Shown here: piece by piece, positions 1-6,175 of the stretch
How the letters are laid out: every line of letters starts with the position of its first letter
Numbering within the stretch: position 1 is the first letter of the stretch
Assembly (NCBI GenBank): GCA_964573115.1
Contig: CAZNIP010000120.1
Location: 1 to 7,966 of the forward strand
Direction: 5' to 3'
Length of the DNA stretch: 7,966 nucleotides
Source: CAYOID01 sp964573115
GTDB taxonomy: Bacteria > Desulfobacterota > Desulfovibrionia > Desulfovibrionales > Desulfothermaceae
Notes under the pieces: generated by a model
What the model was told of the DNA's origin: nothing
What the model saw: the letters and a program-made list of their open reading frames with translations, nothing else
Databases searched by the model: none
Position numbers and translations under genes: made by a program

Positions 1-347
1 CCAAAGAGCACAAGCATGGCCAGAAGGGGTCGCCAGTGATCTTCGTAAGGGTAGAAGCCGAAGAGGATGAACCGGATGTTCCTGGTGATGACCGACCAGC
101 AGGCCCCCTCGGCCCCCTTGCAGGCCTCGCTGCCGGTCCACCAGCTGGCCTTGATGAAGGCCCACTCGATGAAGGGGGGCACCGTGATCCACAAAAGATA
201 GAGGGTGATCAGGGTCAGCAGGGAGTTGAACCAGCCGTTGAAGAGGTTCTCCTTGACCCAGCGCAGGGCGCCGATCTTGATCACCGGAGGGGGCAGGACC
301 TGGCCCTTGATGGACGGGGTGCTGCTCTGTTCAGCCATGGGCTTCAT
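1..347 (-). CDS. aapM: Polar amino acid ABC transporter permease, AapM/YhdY type (N-terminal part, runs off window)
   Basis: This is the second inner-membrane permease of a general L-amino acid importer; with AapQ it would form the channel energised by the ATPase AapP. Only 115 N-terminal residues of a family usually near 380 are present. The translation shows a polar N-terminus, then WVKENLFNGWFNSLLTL leading into a first membrane segment at about residues 42-65, then a periplasmic stretch with EGACW (80-84) and GFYPYEDHWR (97-106), which I recognise as characteristic of AapM. A second membrane segment is just starting at the edge. The ATG at 347 lies one base after the aapQ stop and has GGAG 7 bases upstream, inside the last aapQ codons, so translation is probably coupled. 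An in-frame ATG at 338 is an alternative start. The BPD_transp EAA loop is not in the window, so the family call rests on the N-terminus and the operon position. Confidence 0.88.
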   Translation of the reverse strand, partial: MKPMAEQSSTPSIKGQVLPPPVIKIGALRWVKENLFNGWFNSLLTLITLYLLWITVPPFIEWAFIKASWWTGSEACKGAEGACWSVITRNIRFILFGFYPYEDHWRPLLAMLVLF

Positions 348-348
348 G

Positions 349-1527
349 CTACAGCTCCACCAGGGCCGCTCTCTTGTTGTACCAGTTCATGAACACCGAC
401 GTGGACAGGCTGAACACCAGATAGACCGCCATGATCAGGGCCACGCCCTCCACGGCCTGACCGGTCTGGTTGATGGTCGTGTTGGCCACGGAGACAAAGT
501 CGGGATACCCGATGGCCACGGCCAGGGAGCTGTTCTTGGTCAGGTTGAGCATCTGACTGGTCAGGGGAGGGATGATCACCCGCATGGCCTGGGGGAGGAT
601 GACCAGGGTCAGGACCATGCCCGGTCGGAGCCCGACAGCCATGGCCGCTTCGGTCTGCCCTTTGCCCACGGATTGAATCCCGGCCCGGACGGCTTCGGCC
701 ACAAAAGCCGAGGTGTAGAGGACCAGACCCATGAGCAGGGCCGAGAACTCAGGGCTGATGGTCATCCCGCCGGAAAAGTTGAACCCCTTCAGGGCCGGGG
801 TGCTCATCTCCGTGGGGGCGCCCCCCAGCCACCAGGCCAGCAGGGGAAGGCCGATGAACAGGGCCGTGGAGGTGGCTAAAACCGGGAAGTGCTGGCCTGT
901 TTTGTCCTGGTGGCCTCTGGCCCACCTGCGGATGAAAACGATCAGGATGCAGGCCGCGAGCAGGGCCAGCCCGGCGAAGGCCCACCCGGGGTGACTGGCC
1001 GGGATGCCGAAGATGATCCCCCGGTTGCAGAGAAAGACGCCGCCCATGGGAGCCAGGGCCTGCCTGGGCGAGGGCAGGATTTCATAGAACATGGCGTACC
1101 AGAAAAAGAGCTGCAGCAGGACCGGGATGTTCTGCAGGACTTCGATATAGATGGCCGCCAGCCTGGAAACCAGCCAGTTGGTGGAGAGCCTGGCCACACC
1201 CACAATGGTGCCCAGAATGAGGGTGATGATGTTTCCGATCACGGCCACGAGCAGGGTGTTCAGGGCCCCAACCAGAAGGGCCCGGGCGTAGGAATGGGAT
1301 GACGAGTAGGGGATGAGGGCTTCCCCGATCTCAAAGGAGGCTGTCTTCTGCATGAAGTCGAAGCCGGAGGCGATGGACTGCCGCTCCATATTGATGAGCA
1401 GGTTCGAGATCAGGTAGTAGCCCAGCAGCCCGACCAGGACGAAGATCAGAAACTGGTAGCCCAGGGCCCTCTTCTTGGGGTCCAGCCAGAAGGGGACTTT
1501 CTCCAGGGGTTCGGTGCGTCGGCTCAT
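349..1527 (-). CDS. aapQ: Polar amino acid ABC transporter permease, AapQ/YhdX type
   Basis: First permease of the AapJQMP importer, in the inner membrane. With the ATG at 1527 it has 392 residues, the usual family size. It opens with PFWLDPKKR, then a membrane segment (about 22-43), a periplasmic loop containing FEIGEALIPYS (65-75), and the permease domain beginning RALLVGALNTLLVAVIG. EVLQNIPVLLQLFFWYA (about 129-145) and the cytoplasmic EAA coupling loop, EAAMAVGLRPG (293-303), are clear, followed by LPQAMRVIIPPLTSQ and a last membrane segment near 358-379. The frame stays open upstream to a TTG at 1605, but that extension would cross the inverted repeat at 1554-1583 and is not typical of the family, so I prefer 1527 (ATG 1551 is a second option). 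No good Shine-Dalgarno precedes 1527, which is unusual here. The gene lies 129 bases downstream of aapJ and one base before aapM. Confidence 0.93.
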   Translation of the reverse strand: MSRRTEPLEKVPFWLDPKKRALGYQFLIFVLVGLLGYYLISNLLINMERQSIASGFDFMQKTASFEIGEALIPYSSSHSYARALLVGALNTLLVAVIGNIITLILGTIVGVARLSTNWLVSRLAAIYIEVLQNIPVLLQLFFWYAMFYEILPSPRQALAPMGGVFLCNRGIIFGIPASHPGWAFAGLALLAACILIVFIRRWARGHQDKTGQHFPVLATSTALFIGLPLLAWWLGGAPTEMSTPALKGFNFSGGMTISPEFSALLMGLVLYTSAFVAEAVRAGIQSVGKGQTEAAMAVGLRPGMVLTLVILPQAMRVIIPPLTSQMLNLTKNSSLAVAIGYPDFVSVANTTINQTGQAVEGVALIMAVYLVFSLSTSVFMNWYNKRAALVEL

Positions 1528-1553
1528 AGTGAAGATCGGTCTTCGGGACATGG

Positions 1554-1583
1554 CAGGGGAACGGACCGCAGCCCATTCCCCTG
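1554..1583 (-). repeat. Intercistronic inverted repeat between aapJ and aapQ
   Basis: CAGGGGAA and TTCCCCTG form a perfect 8-bp inverted repeat around a 14-base loop, between the aapJ stop (1657) and the preferred aapQ start (1527). No T-run follows on the minus strand, so it does not look like a complete terminator. Stem-loops after the binding-protein gene are known in other ABC importer operons (for example malE-malF), where they protect the upstream mRNA and let the binding protein exceed the permeases. That role is inferred here. A smaller stem, GAAGA/TCTTC with a 4-base loop, lies at 1531-1544. Confidence 0.55.
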
Positions 1584-1656
1584 CAGGATGCATTGAGGAC
1601 AGCAACGGCCTCGGGCGTGGCGGCCTAGGCGTCCGTCAAGCCCGCAGCCGACGTTT

Positions 1657-2679
1657 TTACCTGAAGGGGGAGGCGTACATCAAGCCGCCTTCGGTCCACA
1701 GGGCGTTGAGGCCTCGTTCCAGGCCGAGCTTGGTGTCGGGGCCGACATTGCGTTCGTAGATCTGTCCGTAGTTGCCGACCTGCTTGATGACCTTGACCAC
1801 CCAGTCGTCCTCCAGGCCCAGGGACTTGCCAACCCCCGGGGTCGTCCCGAGGAAACGCTTGATCTTGGGGTTGTCGCTCTTGAGCATCTCGTCCACGTTG
1901 CCGGAGTTGATGCCCAGTTCCTCGGCATTGATCAGGGCCATGACGGTCCAGTTGACGATGTCGTACCACTCGTCGTCGCCGTGTCTGACCACCGGGGCCA
2001 GGGGCTCCTTGGAGATGATCTCCGGCAGGATCTTGTAGTCCGCCGGGTTGGGGGCCACGGCCCGGTGCCCTGCCAGCTGGGAGGAATCAGAGGTCAGCAC
2101 GTCGCAGCGCCCGGAAAAGAAGGCCTTGTTCAGCTCCGGGGCCTGCTCGATGACCACCGGTTTCCAGTCCATGTCGTTGGCCTTGAAGAAGTCGGCCGCG
2201 TTCATTTCCGTGGTCGTCCCAGGCAGGACGCAGACGGCGGCGCCATCGAGCTGCCTGGCGCTGTCCACCCCGAGGTCCTTTTTGACCATGAAGCCCTGGC
2301 CGTCGTAGAAGTTGACCTGGACAAAGTTCAGGCCGTTCTTGGTTTCCCGGGTCAGGGTCTGGGTGGTGTTCCGGCACAGGACGTCGATCTCCTTGGACTG
2401 CAGGGCCGGCAGGCGCTGGACAGCGGTCAGCGGGGTGAACTTGACCTTGCTGGCGTCGCCGAACACCGCTGCGGCAACAGCCCGGGCCGTGTCCACATCC
2501 AGCCCTTTCCAGTGCCCTTTGTCGTCCGGCATGCTGAAACCGAAAACATCGCCGTTCACTCCAGCCTTGAGGAAGCCTCTGGCCTTGACCGCGTCAAGGG
2601 TTTCACCTGCTGTGGCCAGACCTGCTGAGGCCAGGACACAGATCAGGGCAAGCGTGAGGATGCGTTTGACAGACTTCAT
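1657..2679 (-). CDS. aapJ: Periplasmic polar amino acid-binding protein, AapJ/YhdW type
   Basis: Secreted solute-binding protein that captures L-amino acids in the periplasm and delivers them to the AapQ-AapM permease. It has 340 residues, the usual AapJ length. Residues 1-24 form a Sec signal peptide: MKSVKR, a hydrophobic core LTLALICVLASAG, then LATA with likely cleavage before GETLDAVKARG. The mature protein carries the SBP_bac_3 fold and family blocks: GFSMPDDKGHWKGLDVDTARAVAAAVFGD (about 47-75, written in part), ALQSKEIDVLCRNTTQTLTR (92-111), YDGQGFMVKK (125-134), PEIISKEPLAPVVRHGDDEW (219-238), INAEELGINS (250-259) and the C-terminal RGLNALWTEGGLMYASPFR. AGGAGGTGA lies directly upstream. 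Two ATGs are adjacent: 2679 is 6 bases from GGAGG and is preferred; 2682 is only 3 bases away and would add one Met. It is the first gene of the operon. Exact amino acid specificity cannot be read from sequence. Confidence 0.95.
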   Translation of the reverse strand: MKSVKRILTLALICVLASAGLATAGETLDAVKARGFLKAGVNGDVFGFSMPDDKGHWKGLDVDTARAVAAAVFGDASKVKFTPLTAVQRLPALQSKEIDVLCRNTTQTLTRETKNGLNFVQVNFYDGQGFMVKKDLGVDSARQLDGAAVCVLPGTTTEMNAADFFKANDMDWKPVVIEQAPELNKAFFSGRCDVLTSDSSQLAGHRAVAPNPADYKILPEIISKEPLAPVVRHGDDEWYDIVNWTVMALINAEELGINSGNVDEMLKSDNPKIKRFLGTTPGVGKSLGLEDDWVVKVIKQVGNYGQIYERNVGPDTKLGLERGLNALWTEGGLMYASPFR

Positions 2680-2766
2680 CATTCACCTCCTGGTTGGGCG
2701 GTTGGGTTCTGGCTGGCAGCGTCCCAGGGACACGCCGAGGCTGACCTGGGAACGATGGGGCCAAAA

Positions 2767-2808
2767 CCGGAACAGTGGCCCGGATCAGAGCCGGGGTCCG
2801 GAACAGTG
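2767..2808. repeat. 11-bp direct repeat pair in the aapJ leader
   Basis: CCGGAACAGTG occurs at 2767-2777 and again at 2798-2808, exactly 31 bp apart (about three helical turns). Between them is a 5-bp inverted repeat, CCCGG/CCGGG (2779-2783 and 2791-2795). The copies start at and just downstream of the predicted aapJ transcript start, a position where a repressor could act. The repeat itself is seen directly; the operator role is inference. Confidence 0.5.
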
Positions 2809-2815
2809 TGTCTAG

Positions 2816-2844
2816 GTCTTAGCTGATATCAGGAATAAAATCAA
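2816..2844 (-). promoter_or_regulatory. Candidate sigma-70 promoter for aapJ
   Basis: On the minus strand TTGATT (-35, 2844-2839) is followed after 17 bases by TAAGAC (-10, 2821-2816). The -35 is good and the -10 weak (3 of 6). The spacer contains the 10-bp palindrome CTGATATCAG (2823-2832). The element lies in the most AT-rich part of the gap and predicts a transcript start near 2809 and a leader of about 130 bases. It is inferred from consensus alone. Confidence 0.3.
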
Positions 2845-2857
2845 TGCGGTTTTCAGA

Positions 2858-2873
2858 CCGGCTTCGAAGCCGG
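2858..2873. repeat. Perfect 16-bp palindrome between the divergent promoters
   Basis: CCGGCTTCGAAGCCGG is a perfect dyad. It begins 13 bases beyond the aapJ -35 candidate and ends 27 bases before the psd -35 candidate. No T-run follows on either strand, so it is not an intrinsic terminator. It could be a dimeric regulator site serving one or both operons, or a chance GC-rich palindrome. Confidence 0.45.
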
Positions 2874-2900
2874 CTGCACCTTCGCTGACCTTGCCCCGGG

Positions 2901-2929
2901 TTTACAAGTGTCTGTCTGTGAGCCATACT
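2901..2929 (+). promoter_or_regulatory. Candidate sigma-70 promoter for psd-pssA(-leuACD)
   Basis: TTTACA (2901-2906) and CATACT (2924-2929) are separated by 17 bases, with 5 of 6 and 4 of 6 matches to the -35 and -10 consensus. The predicted start, near 2936, gives a leader of roughly 95 bases before psd. This is the best promoter-like match on the plus strand in the gap. Confidence 0.4.
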
Positions 2930-3029
2930 TTCCCCGGCGCCATGATCGCCAAGAGCGTTTTCCGGTCAGCCCAGCGGGACCGGGAACAACTGGCATGTCT
3001 GACGGGATGTCTGGAGGTCGCAGAGCACG

Positions 3030-3692
3030 ATGAAGCGTTCGTCCATAGGGTTTTGCCCCGAGGGTCTGCTGCCTGTCCTCTTTCTGGCCTTGACCACCCT
3101 GGTTCTGGCTGTCCTGGGATGGGCGGTGCCGGCCGTGGCCGGGCTGGGAGTGACCCTCTTCACCATGGCTTTTTTCCGGGACCCGGAGCGGGTGGTCCCT
3201 GATCAGCCCGGAGTTGTCATCGCTCCGGCCGACGGCAGGGTCATCGGAGTCCAGACAGCTCAGGATCCTGTCAATGCCCAGAAAAAGACCAGGATCTCCA
3301 TCTTCATGAACGTGTTCAACGTCCATGTGAACCGGGCCCCGGTGGAGGGGCGCCTGGAGCAGATCCACTATGTGCCCGGCAAGTTCTTCAACGCCTCCCT
3401 GAACAAGGCCTCTCAGGACAACGAGCGCAACATGCTCCTCATCAGGGACCGGGAGGAGAGGGAGTGGACTGTGGTCCAGATTGCCGGCCTGGTGGCCAGG
3501 AGGATCGTCTGCTGGGCTGAAAAGGGGGATGACCTCTCCATGGGCCAGCGGGTGGGGATGATCAAGTTCGGCTCCAGGGTTGACCTTTACTGTCCTGATG
3601 GCTATGAAGTCCTGGTTGCAAAAGGCTCCAGGGCTGTGGGCGGACAGACGGTCCTGGCCCGCAAAGTGATCACGGATCCAGAGGACAGGTGA
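3030..3692 (+). CDS. psd: Phosphatidylserine decarboxylase proenzyme, short form
   Basis: Converts phosphatidylserine to phosphatidylethanolamine at the inner membrane, the last step of PE synthesis. The 220-residue protein is the short Psd form, not the roughly 320-residue E. coli form. A hydrophobic N-terminal hairpin (about 12-48) is followed by FFRDPER (48-54), APADGRV (65-71), IFMNVFNVHVNRAP (91-104) and the self-cleavage site FGSR (180-183). By family precedent the proenzyme cuts between Gly181 and Ser182; Ser182 becomes the pyruvoyl group of a 39-residue alpha chain, with Asp68 and His99 as the likely charge-relay partners. The site reads GSR where long-form enzymes have LGST, which is normal for short forms. 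The ATG at 3030 has GGAGG 12 bases upstream, a somewhat long spacing. pssA, encoding the enzyme that makes its substrate, begins 33 bases after its stop. Confidence 0.95.
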   Translation: MKRSSIGFCPEGLLPVLFLALTTLVLAVLGWAVPAVAGLGVTLFTMAFFRDPERVVPDQPGVVIAPADGRVIGVQTAQDPVNAQKKTRISIFMNVFNVHVNRAPVEGRLEQIHYVPGKFFNASLNKASQDNERNMLLIRDREEREWTVVQIAGLVARRIVCWAEKGDDLSMGQRVGMIKFGSRVDLYCPDGYEVLVAKGSRAVGGQTVLARKVITDPEDR

Positions 3693-3725
3693 CGGGCATG
3701 GTTTTCAACCGGTCATGAAGCAGAT

Positions 3726-4499
3726 ATGAACGAACCCAGAAGCAAAGGCATCTACCTCCTGCCCAATCTCTTCACCACAGCCAGCCTCTTTGCCGGCTTT
3801 GCCGGGATTCTGTGGGCCGTGGAAGGCCGTTTCCAGTGGGCGGCTCTGGCCATCCTGGTCAGCTGCGTCTGCGACGGACTGGACGGCAAAGTGGCCAGAA
3901 TGACCAGGGCCAGCAGCGAATTCGGAGTCCAGTTCGATTCCCTGGCCGATCTGGTCTGCTTCGGGGTCAACCCGGCCCTCCTGGTCTATCTCTGGCAGAC
4001 CAGCGTTTACGGCCGCCTGGGGATGGTCAGCTCATTTCTGTTTGTGGCCTGCGGGGCCCTGCGTCTGGCCCGCTTCAACGTCCTGGCCGCCAGAGGGGGC
4101 GGACAGCGGCCGAAGAAGTTCTTTGTCGGCCTGCCCATTCCGGCTGCCGCCTGTGTCCTGGCGACCCTGGTTCTCTTTTCGGCCTCTTACGTGGGCACTG
4201 GCTTGGCGCAGACCGGCCTGCCGCCCCTGTGCCTGGTCCTGATGTACCTCCTCTCGCTGCTCATGATCAGCAGGGTCCGCTACGCCTCGTTCAAGGATGT
4301 GGAGGTGGCCAAGGCCCATCCCTACACCGCCTCTGTCTCCGTTGTTCTGCTCTTCGTCCTGGTGGCCTCAGAACCCAGGCTTCTGGCCTTTCTCTTTTTC
4401 ATGACCTATCTCATGTCCGGCCTGGTCTACACCTTCTTCTACCTTCCCCTGCGCAACAGGACTCTCCTACGGGGGCTTTCCCGCTCAAAGCCCTCGTGA
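3726..4499 (+). CDS. pssA: CDP-diacylglycerol-serine O-phosphatidyltransferase
   Basis: Integral membrane enzyme that condenses CDP-diacylglycerol with L-serine to give phosphatidylserine, which Psd then decarboxylates. The 257-residue protein carries the full CDP-alcohol phosphatidyltransferase signature in residues 50-75: D50-x2-D53-G-x2-A57-R58-x8-G67-x3-D71-x3-D75, whose aspartates bind the catalytic metals. The N-terminus (LLPNLFTTASLFAGFAGIL) and GALRLARFNV in the middle are typical of this PssA subclass, which is unrelated to the phospholipase-D-like PssA of E. coli. Several membrane segments follow, near 90-105, 135-155, 165-180, 200-215 and 220-240. The ATG at 3726 lacks a strong Shine-Dalgarno (only AAGCAG nearby), so it may depend on coupling to psd. 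The family also includes phosphatidylglycerophosphate and inositol transferases, but the neighbouring psd favours serine. Confidence 0.94.
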   Translation: MNEPRSKGIYLLPNLFTTASLFAGFAGILWAVEGRFQWAALAILVSCVCDGLDGKVARMTRASSEFGVQFDSLADLVCFGVNPALLVYLWQTSVYGRLGMVSSFLFVACGALRLARFNVLAARGGGQRPKKFFVGLPIPAAACVLATLVLFSASYVGTGLAQTGLPPLCLVLMYLLSLLMISRVRYASFKDVEVAKAHPYTASVSVVLLFVLVASEPRLLAFLFFMTYLMSGLVYTFFYLPLRNRTLLRGLSRSKPS

Positions 4500-4536
4500 T
4501 ACACCCATATTCAATCAACGCATGTTTTTTTCGGAC

Positions 4537-4558
4537 CAGGCCTCGTGACGATGGCCTG
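4537..4558 (+). repeat. Small stem-loop in the pssA-leuA gap
   Basis: CAGGCC (4537-4542) and GGCCTG (4553-4558) pair perfectly, and the stem can extend inward with TCG/CGA past a single bulged base. The only T-run (seven T, 4525-4531) lies upstream of the stem, so this is not a plus-strand terminator. The 143-bp gap shows no other clear signal and no convincing promoter, which leaves read-through from pssA into leuA possible. Confidence 0.3.
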
Positions 4559-4642
4559 TCTGCTTCACTTGCCGGCCATCAACAGGGCGGGGCCCGGATG
4601 GCGTCGGCTGATCACCATTTGATGCGAGCAAGGAGGGACCTC

Positions 4643-6175
4643 ATGCAGGACCGAGTCTTTATTTTTGATACCACGTTGCGGGATGGGGAACAGTCCCCGG
4701 GGGCAACCATGAATGTTCAGGAAAAGAGGAGGCTGGCCAGACAGCTCGACGCCCTGGGCGTCGACGTCATCGAGGCCGGCTTCCCGGCTGCCAGCCAGGG
4801 GGATTTTGAGGCCGTCCAGGAGATCTGCCACGTTGTGGAAAAGGCCCAGGTCGCCGGGCTGTGCAGGGCCTCTACCGCAGATATCGACAGGGCCTGGGAG
4901 GCCATCAAGGGTGCTGTGGACCCTCGGATCCACACCTTCCTGGCCACCTCGGACATCCACATGGAGCACAAGCTGGGCATGACCAGGGAGGAGGTGCTCA
5001 AGGCCGTGGCTTCAGCCGTTTCTCATGCCAGGACGTACACCGCCAACATTGAGTTTTCGGCCGAGGACGCCTCCCGCTCGGACCGGGCCTTTCTGGCTCA
5101 GGTCGTGGAGCAGGCCATCTCAGCCGGAGCCACGACCATCAACATTCCGGACACCGTGGGCTATGCCCAGCCTCAGGAGTTTTCCGGACTGATCGGTTTT
5201 CTGAAGGAGAACGTGGCCAATATCGACAGGGCCGTGCTCAGTGTTCATTGCCACAACGATCTCGGCCTGGCCACGGCCAACACCCTGGCGGCCGTTGACG
5301 CAGGTGCCCGGCAGGTGGAGGTGACGCTGAACGGCATCGGGGAACGGGCCGGGAATGCCGCCCTGGAAGAGGTGGTCATGGCCCTCAAGGTTCGGGAGGA
5401 CTACCACCATATCCAGAACAACGTCCTCAGCGAGCAGCTTTTTCCTGCCTGCCGGCTTCTGTCCATGATCATCGGTCAGCCCATTCCGGCGTACAAGGCG
5501 GTCATCGGAGGCAATGCCTTTGCCCATGAAGCCGGGATTCACCAGCATGGGATGCTCAAGAACAAGCAGACCTACGAGATCATGACCCCGGAGAGCATCG
5601 GCCGGCCGCCCTCAGAAATGGTCATGGGCAAGCATTCCGGGAAGCATGCGGTCAGAAAGCGCCTTGAAGAGCTGGGCTACAGGCTGACGCCGGAGCAGCT
5701 CGATGTGGTCTCCCAGGCGGTCAAGAATCTGGCGGACAAGAAGAAACAGGTCTTTGTCGAGGACCTGGAGGCCCTGGTTCTGGAAGAGGTCTACCGGCTG
5801 CCGGACAAGTATAAGCTCTTGTATTTGAGCTCACTTTCCGGCAACATGGCCATTCCCACGGCCACCCTGAAGATGAGCATTGACGGCGAGGAGGAGCAGC
5901 TCTCAGAGTTCGGCGTCGGACCCGTGGATGCGGTCTTCAATGCCATCTGTCAGCTGGCCGGGCGGTGCCCCAAGCTGCTTCGCTTTTCCGTGAACGCCAT
6001 CACCGGAGGCACCGACGCCCAGGGCGAGGTGACCGTCAAGCTGGAAGACGGACCGCGAACGGCCATTGGCCGCGGATCCGATCCGGACATCATCGTGGCC
6101 AGCGCCAAGGCCTACATCAATGCCTTGAACAGGCTGGCCAGGAAGGAGGAGGACAGGGTATGGGCAAAAGTCTAG
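4643..6175 (+). CDS. leuA: 2-isopropylmalate synthase
   Basis: Condenses acetyl-CoA with 2-oxoisovalerate to 2-isopropylmalate, the first committed step of leucine synthesis, in the cytoplasm. The 510-residue protein has the usual LeuA layout: an HMGL-like TIM-barrel (about 1-270) with DTTLRDGEQSPG (9-20), VHCHNDLGLA (201-210) and NGIGERAGNAALEE (230-243), then a linker with GIHQHGM and MGKHSGKHA, and a C-terminal LeuA dimer/regulatory domain (about 365-495) with GVGPVDAVFNAI (424-435). Expected metal ligands Asp14, His202, His204 and Asn238 are all present. The regulatory domain argues for leucine feedback control and against citramalate or homocitrate synthase lacking it. AGGAGG lies 6 bases before the ATG at 4643; the frame is open much further upstream, through pssA, but that is not coding. 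The last 16 bases overlap leuC. Confidence 0.97.
   Translation: MQDRVFIFDTTLRDGEQSPGATMNVQEKRRLARQLDALGVDVIEAGFPAASQGDFEAVQEICHVVEKAQVAGLCRASTADIDRAWEAIKGAVDPRIHTFLATSDIHMEHKLGMTREEVLKAVASAVSHARTYTANIEFSAEDASRSDRAFLAQVVEQAISAGATTINIPDTVGYAQPQEFSGLIGFLKENVANIDRAVLSVHCHNDLGLATANTLAAVDAGARQVEVTLNGIGERAGNAALEEVVMALKVREDYHHIQNNVLSEQLFPACRLLSMIIGQPIPAYKAVIGGNAFAHEAGIHQHGMLKNKQTYEIMTPESIGRPPSEMVMGKHSGKHAVRKRLEELGYRLTPEQLDVVSQAVKNLADKKKQVFVEDLEALVLEEVYRLPDKYKLLYLSSLSGNMAIPTATLKMSIDGEEEQLSEFGVGPVDAVFNAICQLAGRCPKLLRFSVNAITGGTDAQGEVTVKLEDGPRTAIGRGSDPDIIVASAKAYINALNRLARKEEDRVWAKV

Larger units (their letters stand above)
2683..3029. promoter_or_regulatory. Divergent aapJ / psd control region, no gene
   Basis: This 347-bp gap separates the divergent aapJ and psd starts. 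I found no convincing coding sequence in it. It contains the aapJ Shine-Dalgarno (AGGAGGTGA, minus strand, about 2683-2691), one candidate promoter in each direction, a pair of 11-bp direct repeats, a 16-bp palindrome, and two smaller inverted repeats: TCCCAGG/CCTGGGA at 2722-2751 and CCCGG/CCGGG at 2779-2795. The AT-richer stretch at about 2810-2856 stands out against the GC-rich surroundings, as expected for a promoter. Confidence 0.6.

Noticed and set aside
205..879. Plus-strand open frame opposite aapQ and aapM
   Set aside because: His/Gly/Gln-rich shadow translation opposite two clear permease genes.
1622..1656. Possible terminator just after aapJ
   Set aside because: Only an imperfect, bulged GC stem can be drawn (GCCT/AGGC with inner GGC/GCC) and no T-run follows on the minus strand.
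2755..2826. Possible 23-residue plus-strand peptide in the divergent gap
   Set aside because: No Shine-Dalgarno, and it is made up of the direct repeat and the aapJ promoter region; no resemblance to any known peptide.
3812..4642. Long open frame in the leuA frame extending upstream through pssA
   Set aside because: It overlaps pssA in another frame, its translation is low-complexity Pro/Gly/Arg-rich with no family resemblance, and leuA has a strong Shine-Dalgarno at 4631-4636 with an ATG at 4643.
5965..6159. Upstream extension of the leuC frame into leuA
   Set aside because: The extension is Arg-rich and lies in the LeuA regulatory domain coding region; the ATG at 6160 has a good ribosome site and gives the usual LeuC N-terminus.
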